This document shows, one piece after another, positions 1 through 7,561 of a DNA stretch of 25,295 nt (position 1 is the first letter of the stretch; each line of letters opens with the position of its first letter). This DNA comes from an uncultured Rickettsiales bacterium (GTDB lineage: Bacteria; Pseudomonadota; Alphaproteobacteria; Rickettsiales; Deianiraeaceae). The notes beneath the pieces are model-generated. The model saw only the letters and a list, made by a program, of their open reading frames with translations. It did no database searches and was not told where the DNA came from. The stretch covers positions 1 to 25,295 of the forward strand of contig CAMNMI010000003.1 in assembly GCA_946544555.1 (NCBI GenBank). The letters are read 5' to 3'. Position numbers and translations under genes: made by a program.

Positions 1-58
1 CGTTTGGCCGACGAGGAACGAGGCGCAGCCAAACGGCGAGGGCGTGGCCTCGGGCAAG
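1..58 (+). repeat. GC-rich palindromic repeat, copy A (cut by window edge)
   Basis: This block is far richer in G and C than its surroundings. Its right part, around GCGAGGGCGTGGCCTCGGGC, recurs in reverse orientation at 1057-1143 and in degenerate form at 2657-2741. Bases 1-8 (CGTTTGGC) pair with 28-35 (GCCAAACG), and CGAGG/CCTCG can form a second small hairpin. It lies upstream of the pilin gene and has no coding potential that I can support. It may be an extragenic palindromic element. Confidence 0.7.
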
Positions 59-156
59 CACCACCAAACAAATCAACATGAATAAAAAATAGATATTGAA
101 AATAAAATTTTTACAAAAAACATTTCAATGTGCTATCTTTTTTGGAAAAGACATTG

Positions 157-570
157 ATGAAGATTGAGTGTGCTCTGTTTAAAATTCTAAACTTAAAAGT
201 ATTATCAGTTGCATGCGTTTTTTTTGCTTTCTATTCAATTAAAGCATTTGCATTAAAGTGCGGAGTTAATGAGATAAATCCTGCATTTGCGACAATTTGC
301 GAGGTAATAATGTTTATGCAAGGGAGAATAGGGCGTTCTATTGCGACTTTTAGTATAATGATGTCTGCTTGGGCTTTCACAAATGGAAAATTGAAGTGGC
401 AAGAAATTGTTACAACCGCTATTGGTGTTGGTCTATTTTTTGCTCCAAAAACTTTGGCTTTATTTCTTCTTCCAAGCACAGTAAGTGGATTAACGGGTGA
501 GGGTTTTGATCCGAATATTGTTTATAGTCCAGATGAAATTTTAACTTGCATGTGTCCAAATTTGAGATAA
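157..570 (+). CDS. virB2: VirB2/TrbC-like type IV secretion pilin subunit
   Basis: The 137-residue product looks like a VirB2 pilin. It has an N-terminal signal peptide with a likely AxA cleavage site near residues 30-32 (AFA). Next comes a short hydrophilic stretch with the GRIGRSIAT motif (residues 56-64), typical of the region before the first VirB2 membrane helix. Two hydrophobic helices follow, roughly 62-75 and 83-105. Family members are exported, cyclised or assembled into the pilus of a type IV secretion system. The C-terminal tail (about 30 residues, with a CMC motif) is longer than in many VirB2 proteins. I chose the ATG at 157; an in-frame GTG at 130 would add nine residues ahead of the signal peptide. 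No other vir genes are in the window, so this may be a scattered extra copy, as is common in Rickettsiales. The assignment rests on architecture and short motifs. Confidence 0.7.
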   Translation: MKIECALFKILNLKVLSVACVFFAFYSIKAFALKCGVNEINPAFATICEVIMFMQGRIGRSIATFSIMMSAWAFTNGKLKWQEIVTTAIGVGLFFAPKTLALFLLPSTVSGLTGEGFDPNIVYSPDEILTCMCPNLR

Positions 571-572
571 AA

Positions 573-1046
573 ATGGCAAAGATCATAGTAGATAAGTTTG
601 TTAACAAGATTTGGAATGGTCATGCGATTTCACAGGATGATATAAAGAAAATTATAAATGAATGTTTGCGATGTGTTGGAATTGTTGCAAATAAAGTGTT
701 CGTGAATATAAGCTTTGTTGATGATACAACAATGATCGAGTATAATAAGAAATTTTATGGAAAAGATTGTATAACCAATGTTCTATCATTTGAGAATGAG
801 AATAAATTTATAGGCAATGATCTTTATCTTGGAGAGATTGTTTTGTGTTATAGTAAAATTGCAGAAGAAGCTGAAAAATTCAACAAACAATTCAATGATA
901 GGTTGTGGCATCTTTTTGTGCATGGAACCTTACATACACTTGGATACAACCACATCAGTAAAGACGAACGACGTGAAATGGAAAACTTGGAAGCAAAAAT
1001 CTTAAAAACATTTGGTATTTCCAATATCTATGAAATACTTTGTTAA
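573..1046 (+). CDS. ybeY: Endoribonuclease YbeY (16S rRNA maturation)
   Basis: The 157-residue protein carries the YbeY zinc signature HGTLHTLGYNH, whose three histidines bind the metal; the usual GYDH is GYNH here. The upstream stretch NVLSFENEN matches the family's conserved NVLSFP-type motif. YbeY is a single-strand endoribonuclease acting in 16S rRNA 3'-end processing and ribosome quality control in the cytoplasm. The ATG at 573 follows the pilin stop by two bases and is preceded by GAGAT. An in-frame ATG at 546 would overlap the pilin gene and add nine non-conserved residues. Length is typical of the family. The usual neighbours phoH/ybeZ and the Mg/Co transporter gene are absent. Confidence 0.93.
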   Translation: MAKIIVDKFVNKIWNGHAISQDDIKKIINECLRCVGIVANKVFVNISFVDDTTMIEYNKKFYGKDCITNVLSFENENKFIGNDLYLGEIVLCYSKIAEEAEKFNKQFNDRLWHLFVHGTLHTLGYNHISKDERREMENLEAKILKTFGISNIYEILC

Positions 1047-1056
1047 AATTTTCTTT

Positions 1057-1143
1057 TTGCGTCGCCCGAGGCCACGCCCTCGCGGTTTGTATTTCGCTCC
1101 TCGCGTTGCTCCTCGCACAAACGCGCTCCGCGCTGGCGCAAAA
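1057..1143 (-). repeat. GC-rich palindromic repeat, copy B
   Basis: Read on the minus strand, this block closely matches copy C at 2657-2741 over about 75 bases, sharing GCGTTTGTGCGAGGAGCAA and TACAAACCGCG. It matches copy A over GCGAGGGCGTGGCCTCGGGC. GTTTGT and ACAAAC form a stem. It fills the gap between ybeY and the convergent exported protein gene. A 76-codon open frame across it is only a by-product of the GC-rich sequence. Confidence 0.75.
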
Positions 1144-1159
1144 TCTAAAAATATACAAA

Positions 1160-1816
1160 TCACGGCAGTACATCAAGAACTTTGCTGTCCAGTGTACTTT
1201 CCAAAATTCCTGATGGCGACTTGCTTATGTCAACAACTTTGAGAATTTTTAAACTTGAACTGTCATGGACTTTGCTATCAAATGGTGCAGTTAAGTCAAT
1301 CGGCAATACTCCATCTAATCCTGGAATATCCATACTTTCTGGCTTTACAATTGGGTTTTTCTGCATATTAGGAACCTTTGGAGCATCAAGAAACATATTA
1401 AAATTCTCTGTGCCGGTGCCAATAAAATCTATTTTTAACCCAGATGACTTATCTTTGGCTGCTTCTTCGGCAGTTTTTTGGCCGGTTAAATAATTAACAT
1501 TTGGTGTTGCTGAAATTTGTTCTACTAAACTATTCGTAAAATCTAAGTTTAATGTCTTGTTTAGCCCAAGATCTGGCATGACTTTTTCTGATTTACCTGA
1601 TGGAATTATAGGCATTTGATCCATTACATCCTCACTTTTCGTATCGGATATTTTTTTTACATCTTTGACAACTGACAGCATGTCATCATGGGATAGAACA
1701 TCGGTTGTTTTTGTGAAGTTAAAAACTACATCTTCAAGTATGTCAAACGAGCAGTTGAATACTACTACGCATGCTAAAAATGTAATCTTGCAAACTGAAT
1801 TTAAAATTCTTCGCAC
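1160..1816 (-). CDS. Exported protein of unknown function
   Basis: The 218-residue product has a short basic N-terminus followed by a hydrophobic segment (about residues 8-24), consistent with a signal peptide. A cysteine lies near the end of that segment, but it does not form a convincing lipobox. The rest is hydrophilic, rich in Asp, Lys, Ser and Pro, with no further membrane segment and no motif I recognise. It starts at a GTG at 1816, 22 bases downstream of the CoaX-like gene on the same strand, so the two are probably co-transcribed. An ATG start was not available nearby. It is probably a lineage-specific secreted or periplasmic protein; function unknown. Confidence 0.6.
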   Translation of the reverse strand: MRRILNSVCKITFLACVVVFNCSFDILEDVVFNFTKTTDVLSHDDMLSVVKDVKKISDTKSEDVMDQMPIIPSGKSEKVMPDLGLNKTLNLDFTNSLVEQISATPNVNYLTGQKTAEEAAKDKSSGLKIDFIGTGTENFNMFLDAPKVPNMQKNPIVKPESMDIPGLDGVLPIDLTAPFDSKVHDSSSLKILKVVDISKSPSGILESTLDSKVLDVLP

Positions 1817-1838
1817 AGCTAATTATACAATTACAAAA

Positions 1839-2609
1839 CTATAATGCAAATAGCTGATATTTTGCGCTCTCAACAATGCTCTTGATATTCAAATCTTGGT
1901 CTATTATGTTGATGGTTTTGCTGTATTGCAGCAGCTCTGGGTTTTTGCAGCTTGCCACGACTTTAAACTCCTTGTTTTTGAATTCTTCCAAAATGCCATT
2001 CACGATGTTGTCGCATGCGCCCATTGAGCCATTGAATATTCCACAGTTCAGCGCGCTGTATTTGTTCTTCCCGAAGATGTTATGTGTTGACTGCACTACT
2101 ATTTCTGGGTAGTCAGTGATTTTTTCATGGATGACTGTGGCCAAAATCTCGTTGCCGGGATAGATTGTATAACCAACAAACAAGCCATTGACTGCTACAC
2201 CGAATGTCGTAATAGCATCAAAAGTTATGGCTACAACATTTGGTCCATATAGCTTTGTGGTAGCATAAGTAGCCGACAAAATGCTGGTTGGAACGTCATT
2301 TTTGTCAATGTTGTCGCATGAAAGCGGAATGGATGAATTTTCAATTATGACTGGCTCAATTTTGATGTATCTTATAAAAAACTCCTTCAAAATGTGGCAG
2401 AACTTTGGCACAGAACTCAAAATTGCAGCGTAATTTATCTTCGTTTTATCAATTTTTAAGTAGTCAAAAACATTTCTTATTTCCGTTGTATATTGATCGC
2501 CTGTCTTCTTATCAAGTGCAGATATGCTAAATCTTGATGTAATCTTGCCGGTGTCATCCAAAATGGCAAACTCTATTTCCAAATTATTTACATCAACTGC
2601 GACAAACAT
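1839..2609 (-). CDS. CoaX-like (type III pantothenate kinase family) protein, active-site residues altered
   Basis: The 256-residue protein has the layout of type III pantothenate kinases of the ASKHA fold: an N-terminal DVNNLEIEFAI (usually DxGNT), a middle AITFDAITTFG (usually VVDFGTATTFD), then VGYTIYPG (usually GGxIxPG) and NCGIFNGSMGACDNIV near the C-terminus. Two functional motifs are not intact. The catalytic Asp of VVDFGTATT aligns with Thr, and the GADR motif is replaced by VPTS. Active CoaX phosphorylates pantothenate in the first step of CoA synthesis. This copy may be inactive, altered in substrate, or a regulator-like relative. It lies upstream of the exported unknown gene on the same strand. 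Family membership is fairly secure; activity is doubtful. Confidence 0.75.
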   Translation of the reverse strand: MFVAVDVNNLEIEFAILDDTGKITSRFSISALDKKTGDQYTTEIRNVFDYLKIDKTKINYAAILSSVPKFCHILKEFFIRYIKIEPVIIENSSIPLSCDNIDKNDVPTSILSATYATTKLYGPNVVAITFDAITTFGVAVNGLFVGYTIYPGNEILATVIHEKITDYPEIVVQSTHNIFGKNKYSALNCGIFNGSMGACDNIVNGILEEFKNKEFKVVASCKNPELLQYSKTINIIDQDLNIKSIVESAKYQLFAL

Positions 2610-2656
2610 AGTAAATGTTTGAATGACATGCAGATTTTAAATTGCAAGTTTTATGT

Positions 2657-2741
2657 AGTGCGCGGAGCGGAGTGCGTTTGTGCGAGGAGCAAAGCGAGGA
2701 GCAAGATACAAACCGCGATGGCGTGGCTTATAGCAGTGCAA
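2657..2741 (+). repeat. GC-rich palindromic repeat, copy C
   Basis: This plus-strand copy of the same element as 1057-1143 is partly degenerate at its right end (GATGGCGTGGCTTATAG instead of GAGGGCGTGGCCTCGGG). It keeps the GTTTGT/ACAAAC stem arms. It sits between the divergent starts of the CoaX-like gene and the small membrane protein gene, upstream of the latter's likely promoter. Confidence 0.75.
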
Positions 2742-2761
2742 CGCATAACAGAATAAAATTC

Positions 2762-2791
2762 TTGCTTATTTTTTTTATTATCTATTATAAT
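2762..2791 (+). promoter_or_regulatory. Likely sigma-70 promoter for the small membrane protein
   Basis: A perfect TATAAT at 2786-2791 lies 18 bases after TTGCTT (2762-2767) and 13 bases before the ATG at 2805. The -10 is strong and the -35 is only half matched. Confidence 0.5.
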
Positions 2792-2804
2792 CGTCATATA
2801 AAAT

Positions 2805-3101
2805 ATGGGTGACAAAATTCATATCAGAGACAGAAACGAACCTCAAAATCAAAACAAACAGATGAAAGAACGTGGATGGACTGCTGGAAAAGTTTTCAAA
2901 GCAATTCTGATGTTACTATTTAGTGGAATTATCGGGGGAATTGTCTACATTGTCATGACAAACAATTTAATTAAACAAAAAAATAGGTTAGTGAATGATC
3001 ATAATAATAAGATACCAAAAGAAGTCAATAATGGTAATGCTGGGATAAGCAAAGAGACGGTTAATGATAAGAAAAAGGAAGAAGAGAAATCGCGTGGTTA
3101 A
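2805..3101 (+). CDS. Small single-span membrane protein, unknown
   Basis: The 98-residue product has a charged, Gln/Asn-rich N-terminus (1-30), one hydrophobic helix (about 32-52, with GIIGGIVYIVM) and a long Lys/Asn/Glu-rich tail. No family is recognised. It has its own well-placed TATAAT promoter. Its stop codon overlaps the stop of pheS on the other strand (shared TTAA at 3098-3101), so the two genes converge with no room for a terminator. The positive charge ahead of the helix suggests N-terminus in the cytoplasm and tail outside, but this is weak inference. Confidence 0.55.
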   Translation: MGDKIHIRDRNEPQNQNKQMKERGWTAGKVFKAILMLLFSGIIGGIVYIVMTNNLIKQKNRLVNDHNNKIPKEVNNGNAGISKETVNDKKKEEEKSRG

Positions 3102-4156
3102 CACTCAAACCCCGCACACGCATAATGCTTCAACCAAGCTCCTTTGTTTGCAGTAAATTCCCTAATGTCATTTGCTCCATATTTTAACATAGCAAAGCGT
3201 TCAACACCACAACCGAAGGCAATAGCAGTATATTTCTCACTGTCAATATTCATATTTTTTAGCACATTTGGATGCAACATACCAGCGCCAAGAACTTCCA
3301 GCCATTTCTCACTTCCTCCAATCTTGATTTGATTGTCAGACATGGAATATCCAACATCAATTTCAACCGATGGTTCAGTGAATGGAAAGTAGCTTGGGCG
3401 CATGCGCAGACAGATGTTATCTGTTTCAAAAAACTCTTTCAGCATAGTCATCAGGAAGAATTTTAAGCTTGCCAAGCTCAATCCTTTATCAATCATGAGA
3501 CCTTCAAACTGGTTAAACATTGGACTATGTGTCCTGTCGCTGTCGCAACGGAAAGTCTTACCGCATGAAATCAGTGCAATCGGCGGTTGAAGATTGTTTT
3601 CAATGACCGTTCTGGCATCAACACATGTTGTATGTGTGCGAAGGAGATAATTCTCGCCATTCCCATTTTTGCTTTGCAAATAGAATGTGTCTTGCATTTG
3701 GCGCGCAGGATGATTTTTCTGCACGTTTAATGCTGTGAAGTTGTAGAAATCTTCCTCAATTTCAAAGCCATCTGCAAGCGTAAATCCGTATTTTGTAAAT
3801 ATTTCGCACAGTTCAGCCTCTGTTTTAGTAATTAAGTGCATACCGCCCTTTGGCGTTTGGCGACATGGCAGCGTTCCGTCCAAGGTATCGCTTTGAAGCT
3901 TCTTTTCAAGCTCTCGTTGCTCCAATTCTGCACGCTTTTGTTCAAGAACGGCTTCAATCTCCTGTTTGACTGTGTTAATCCTCTGGCCGAGCTCTTTTTT
4001 TGCCTCTTGGGTCAAATCTTTCATTGTTGCAAAAATCTTCGTTAATTCACTGTTTTTACCAAAAATAGATGACTTCACATCATGCAACAGAGTATTTATG
4101 TCCTCACAACCATTGATTTTATCTTGTGCCTCGGCCAAAATGTCGTTCAATTCCAT
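3098..4156 (-). CDS. pheS: Phenylalanyl-tRNA synthetase alpha subunit
   Basis: The 352-residue product is a full-length bacterial PheS. It has an N-terminal coiled-coil (about 1-95), then the class II catalytic core with HPARQMQDTFYL, motif 2 (FRCDSDRTHSPMFNQFEGL) and motif 3 (GCGVERFAML). PheS pairs with PheT as an alpha2-beta2 enzyme that charges tRNA-Phe. pheT is not immediately downstream, where the gene converges with the small membrane protein gene. The subunit genes are therefore unlinked here, unlike in most bacteria. The start ATG at 4156 lacks an obvious Shine-Dalgarno motif. Confidence 0.96.
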   Translation of the reverse strand: MELNDILAEAQDKINGCEDINTLLHDVKSSIFGKNSELTKIFATMKDLTQEAKKELGQRINTVKQEIEAVLEQKRAELEQRELEKKLQSDTLDGTLPCRQTPKGGMHLITKTEAELCEIFTKYGFTLADGFEIEEDFYNFTALNVQKNHPARQMQDTFYLQSKNGNGENYLLRTHTTCVDARTVIENNLQPPIALISCGKTFRCDSDRTHSPMFNQFEGLMIDKGLSLASLKFFLMTMLKEFFETDNICLRMRPSYFPFTEPSVEIDVGYSMSDNQIKIGGSEKWLEVLGAGMLHPNVLKNMNIDSEKYTAIAFGCGVERFAMLKYGANDIREFTANKGAWLKHYACAGFEC

Positions 4157-4335
4157 AGCTCAACAGAAAAGGTTTATTTTATTTTTCAAGGGAATATTAA
4201 GAATGAAACAAGATAATTTTTATTGAACGTAGCAGTAGAAATAACCAATGAGTATTTACAATATCAATCAAGTTTAACTTTGAGAGTTATGAACCAGACG
4301 TTGATGTTAACAAATATAAAGTTTAGATTTTACAA

Positions 4336-4962
4336 TCACTCCTCCTCTTCCTCATCCTTTGGGAGATATTTCATGATGTCATTTCTGTCACTAACGATGT
4401 GATCTACGAGTTTGAAATCAAGTGCTTGTTGAGCTGACATAAAGTTATCACGTTCCATGTTTTCCTTAATTACATCAATAGGATTGCCGGTGTGCTTGGC
4501 GTAGAGCTCGTTAAGACGCTGCTTGGTAAGCATCATCTCTTTGGCGTGGATCTCAATATCCGTTGCCTGACCTTTGAACCCCCCGCTTGGTTGGTGAATC
4601 ATCACTCTTGCGTTTGGAAGACAAAATCTTTTGCCAGCTGCTCCTGCCATCAAAATCAAAGAACCAGCCGAGCATGCTTGTCCCATGCAAATAGTCACAA
4701 CATCTGGCTTGATAAATTGCATTGTGTCGTAAATAGCAAGTGCAGAAGTCACCACACCACCAGGTGAATTGATGTATAAATATATGTCTTTGTCCGGATC
4801 TTCGCTCTCCAAGAACAGCAACTGTGCCACAATTAATGATGACATGTTGTCCTCAAAGTCAGTTGATAAAAATATTATTCTGTCTTTCAGCATGCGCGAG
4901 TAGATGTCATACGACCGCTCGCCGCGCGCACTCTGTTCCACTACCATTGGTATTGAAGTCAT
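4336..4962 (-). CDS. clpP: ATP-dependent Clp protease proteolytic subunit ClpP
   Basis: The 208-residue product has the full ClpP catalytic triad: Ser98 in GQACSAGS, His123 in MIHQPSGG, and Asp172 in MERDNFMS. It also has the INSPGG oxyanion-hole motif at 65-70. ClpP forms a tetradecameric serine protease chamber fed by ClpX or ClpA in the cytoplasm. The tail ends in a Lys-Asp-polyGlu stretch. clpX is not adjacent. A TTGACA sits about 30 bases upstream (minus strand, 4996-4991), but no good -10 follows at the right distance. Confidence 0.97.
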   Translation of the reverse strand: MTSIPMVVEQSARGERSYDIYSRMLKDRIIFLSTDFEDNMSSLIVAQLLFLESEDPDKDIYLYINSPGGVVTSALAIYDTMQFIKPDVVTICMGQACSAGSLILMAGAAGKRFCLPNARVMIHQPSGGFKGQATDIEIHAKEMMLTKQRLNELYAKHTGNPIDVIKENMERDNFMSAQQALDFKLVDHIVSDRNDIMKYLPKDEEEEE

Positions 4963-5259
4963 GCACAGATGGTGGCTGGTTGATTTTTAATGTCAAGCAA
5001 CTCTTTCTGATGAATAATTTTAATATAAATAATTTGTAATTATCAATAATTTGCACTTCTATTGCATCTTTATACATATTTTGCAGTTTAGATACATTTT
5101 ATGAAGTAGAGTAAGATTGTTGATAAAATTACTTGCTTTTTTTGTAAAAATCTATTGAAAAAGTACATCGTATATCTCATAGACTTAAAAGTGCAAAAAC
5201 CATTTAATAAAAAAAATATAACGACAAAAAACACAAGTATCAAGTATTGTTATCTTTTT
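4963..5259. other. AT-rich intergenic region between clpP and the glycosyltransferase gene
   Basis: About 300 bases with no convincing gene. The one short open frame here (from 5155, Lys/Asn-rich and running into the glycosyltransferase gene antisense) shows no conserved features. No tRNA-like fold, hairpin terminator or repeat was recognised. Confidence 0.5.
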
Positions 5260-6351
5260 TTAACCAAAACTTCTAGCAATAACAGTTACAAGTGGAATAT
5301 TTTCAATTATTTTCCAATCATCAGGATATTGGATGGGCAATCCATAACTACCTTCCCAATATGTTTGAGGTGCAACAACAATTTTATCAGGATTTTGATT
5401 TAAATATGCTCCCCACCATGAAAATGTACTATTTGCAATAATATTGTGTTTACAATTTTTCATCAATTCTAAATCAAGATATCCGTGTTGTTCATCATTT
5501 ATATCTACATATGTCGTTGGTTTTTCTGTTTTTAAATTCTTTTTCGTCCACTCTATATCATTAGAAAAAATAAAATAATGTACATCATCCATTTTTTCAA
5601 AGATCTTTAATGCTTTGTTGTAGTAATTATCAATTGTGCAAATACGGGAGACAGAACCAGTCTTTAAATAATCCCCTCGTCTAATATGAATTGATACCGA
5701 ATTTTTATGCTTTTTTATTTCTTCCAACATTTTTTTATTTTTTTCATCAAGTGGTGTTTTTAAAGTAAAATCATTAAACACTTCCTTATTATATTTATTA
5801 AAATAATAGAGGTTAAATGGATAATTAGAAAAAGTTAAAATATTACGACTGTATCTTTTGGCACTAAACATTAAACTTCTATCATAAGGTGCCCCAAACT
5901 TCATTTCTAATTTATGATAAAATAGTATTAAAATTTTTTTAGCTAATTTATTGTAGTAAATATCTGGTCTATAAGAAATTTTTTTTGCATTGGCAATATT
6001 AAAATTAGAAAACGCATCAAAGACTTCATGGTTTTCTCTATATTTTTTTTGATTTCTAAACCACGAAACATCATAGCACACTTTTTTTCCAGTTTGCTCC
6101 TCTAAAGCTCTACCAAAAGCATACATAAACATTTGATTACCCATGCCACAATGAAGCTCTATAACATTAGGACAATTTTTAAATTTCGGATAAAGATTCA
6201 CTATACCTATTGACAAGTTTGCTATAACAACAAATAAAAACAAGCATATTACCAATAAACAAGACTTTTTCAAATTCAACTTAGTAAATAAGAATCTTCT
6301 CTCTCTCTCTCTCTCTCTCTCGGCTGCCGCTGGTTTTTTTTCTGACATCAT
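5260..6351 (-). CDS. Glycosyltransferase family 11 (alpha-1,2-fucosyltransferase-like), membrane-anchored, with in-frame (GA)12 tract
   Basis: The 363-residue protein carries the GT11 motifs: GMGNQMFMYAFGRALE (69-84), the GDP-fucose-binding HIRRGDYL (223-230), FSND (263-266) and STFSWWGAY (309-317). Family members transfer fucose from GDP-fucose in alpha-1,2 linkage onto surface glycans. Two things are odd. Residues 11-18 (Glu-Arg repeats) are encoded by twelve GA dinucleotides, close to the start. Residues 31-52 form a hydrophobic anchor ahead of the catalytic domain, whereas bacterial GT11 enzymes are usually soluble. A change in dinucleotide number would shift the frame, so this looks like a phase-variable surface-glycan gene. 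The start ATG pair is at 6346-6351. No other glycan genes are adjacent. The family call is strong; the exact acceptor is unknown. Confidence 0.88.
   Translation of the reverse strand: MMSEKKPAAAERERERERRFLFTKLNLKKSCLLVICLFLFVVIANLSIGIVNLYPKFKNCPNVIELHCGMGNQMFMYAFGRALEEQTGKKVCYDVSWFRNQKKYRENHEVFDAFSNFNIANAKKISYRPDIYYNKLAKKILILFYHKLEMKFGAPYDRSLMFSAKRYSRNILTFSNYPFNLYYFNKYNKEVFNDFTLKTPLDEKNKKMLEEIKKHKNSVSIHIRRGDYLKTGSVSRICTIDNYYNKALKIFEKMDDVHYFIFSNDIEWTKKNLKTEKPTTYVDINDEQHGYLDLELMKNCKHNIIANSTFSWWGAYLNQNPDKIVVAPQTYWEGSYGLPIQYPDDWKIIENIPLVTVIARSFG
6298..6321 (-). repeat. Dinucleotide microsatellite, (GA)12 on the coding strand
   Basis: Twelve uninterrupted GA units (TC on the plus strand) lie about 30 bases inside the 5' end of the glycosyltransferase gene. 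Twelve units keep the frame open. Gain or loss of one or two units would shift the frame and end translation early, as in known contingency loci. Confidence 0.9.
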
Positions 6352-6383
6352 ATGATTAAAATTTTATTCTTTTTTTTATTTGC

Positions 6384-6413
6384 AAGTTAGTAAAAATTTT
6401 TAGTTAATGTCAA
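6384..6413 (-). promoter_or_regulatory. Possible promoter of the glycosyltransferase gene
   Basis: On the minus strand TTGACA (6413-6408) is followed after 18 bases by TAACTT (6389-6384), about 30 bases ahead of the start codon. The -35 is perfect and the -10 weak. Confidence 0.4.
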
Positions 6414-6566
6414 TAGATTTTTACAATATAGCCAAATTACTAAAAAAGTTATTGACATTTATTTTTTTTGCTTTCCAATAAGTCGTTGATGTCCAATTTG
6501 GAGTTTGCAAAGCGTGGTTTTTTTAGCAGTGCAAACGGGGCTTTCTATTTTTATTTTTACATATAA

Positions 6567-6594
6567 GGAACGGTGATGGCGAGGTCATTGTTCC
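6567..6594 (+). promoter_or_regulatory. Leader hairpin upstream of DAHP synthase, role unknown
   Basis: GGAACGGTGA pairs with TCATTGTTCC (ten pairs, two of them G-U) around an eight-base loop. It is not followed by a T-run, so it does not look like an intrinsic terminator. It lies in the presumed leader of the aro operon and could be a regulatory structure, or a relic of the GC-rich repeat (shared GATGGCG). Confidence 0.35.
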
Positions 6595-6657
6595 GAAAAC
6601 CATTTAATTTTGTCGCAGTTTTTAGGTTGCCAAGTTGGTAGTTTTATTTTTTATTTT

Positions 6658-7560
6658 ATGTCTGTAAAAATTATTGCCGGTCCTTGTTCAATAAGCGCAG
6701 AAAATGCACATGAATTAAAGGACATTATTTCACTGAACGGCCGCGGTCATCGTCCTATTCATGGTGTTCGCGTGGTCGGTTTGAAGTCGCGTACAGAGCT
6801 TAAACACGACGTTGCCTACATGGGAATGGATTTTGATGTTCACATGAAAATTTACAATGAAATGGTGAATGGAAATTTCAATATTGTAAATACAATTGAG
6901 TATCCGAGCGTTGAAATTGCCAAGGAAATTCTTGCACTTGACAACAAAATGATTGTTGCATCTGAAATTGTTGATCCAACGTTGCAAATTCCAGTTTTGG
7001 CAAGAAGTATTAAACAAAATTTGATGCCATGGAACCCTTCCGTTAATCAACTTGGCTGGGGCATGGGAATTATGGGTGAATATGCAAAAAAATACGGCTT
7101 TGCGATTGGTGTGAAAAATGCAAAAAACCTCGGAATTTCTCTCAAAGACAGCGAGGAAAATAATCAAACAGCACCGCTCGAAAAGGTGTGGAAAGGCCTT
7201 GCTACATATACTGGAATTCACGAGGACAAGAACAGAATTTTTATGATACAACGAGGCGTTGATGATGCTGAAAAAGGCGATTTTAGGAATGCGCCAATCC
7301 ATAAATGCGCCGCACGTGTAAAGAATGCCACTGGCTACAACATGATGTTTGATCCAAGTCACTCGTTCGGTCCTAAATTACGTGATAAAATTGTTGAAGG
7401 CACTATTGAGGCTATGAGAATGAAGCTTAATAATGGTGAATATCTCTACGATGGTGTCTTGATTGAAGTTGGAACATCTACAACAGATACCGCGCAGCAC
7501 ATCACGGTGAGTGAATTGTCAAACATAATTGATGAAGTCGGCAAGTTTAGAGAAATCTAA
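6658..7560 (+). CDS. aroF: 3-deoxy-7-phosphoheptulonate (DAHP) synthase, type I-beta/KDO8PS-like
   Basis: The 300-residue protein starts with IIAGPCSIS, the AGPCS motif of the DAHP/KDO8P synthase superfamily. It ends with FDPSHSFGPKLRD, the metal- and substrate-binding FDPSHS motif of DAHP synthases. KVWKGL and PVLARSIKQ in between also fit. It condenses phosphoenolpyruvate with erythrose 4-phosphate, the first step to chorismate. There is no extra ACT or chorismate mutase domain, so feedback control is not visible in this protein. I chose ATG 6658, because the sequence before it is not conserved. It is the first gene of the aro operon; tyrA follows after one base. Confidence 0.92.
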   Translation: MSVKIIAGPCSISAENAHELKDIISLNGRGHRPIHGVRVVGLKSRTELKHDVAYMGMDFDVHMKIYNEMVNGNFNIVNTIEYPSVEIAKEILALDNKMIVASEIVDPTLQIPVLARSIKQNLMPWNPSVNQLGWGMGIMGEYAKKYGFAIGVKNAKNLGISLKDSEENNQTAPLEKVWKGLATYTGIHEDKNRIFMIQRGVDDAEKGDFRNAPIHKCAARVKNATGYNMMFDPSHSFGPKLRDKIVEGTIEAMRMKLNNGEYLYDGVLIEVGTSTTDTAQHITVSELSNIIDEVGKFREI

Positions 7561-7561
7561 T

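Larger units (their letters stand above)
6352..6657. other. Divergent intergenic region ahead of the aro operon
   Basis: About 300 bases between divergent genes. It holds the minus-strand promoter candidate described separately. On the plus strand, TTGACA (6452-6457) could serve the aro operon, with CAATAA (6476-6481) as a weak -10. A leader of about 175 bases would follow, containing the hairpin at 6567-6594. A TTG-initiated extension of the DAHP synthase frame begins at 6610, but its residues are not conserved. Confidence 0.4.

Noticed and set aside
1012..1242. Open frame of 76 codons with Arg/Pro-rich translation across the GC-rich repeat
   Set aside because: It consists of repeat sequence plus antisense of the exported protein gene; no start signal or conserved motif.
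4991..4996. TTGACA upstream of clpP (minus strand) as a promoter
   Set aside because: The region 15-20 bases downstream is GC-rich, with no -10-like sequence before the ATG.
6610..6657. TTG-initiated N-terminal extension of DAHP synthase
   Set aside because: The added residues are hydrophobic and non-conserved; the family starts near the AGPCS motif, matching ATG 6658.
6730..7362. Long minus-strand open frame (210 codons) opposite DAHP synthase
   Set aside because: It is a shadow of a clearly conserved gene on the other strand and has no recognisable domain.
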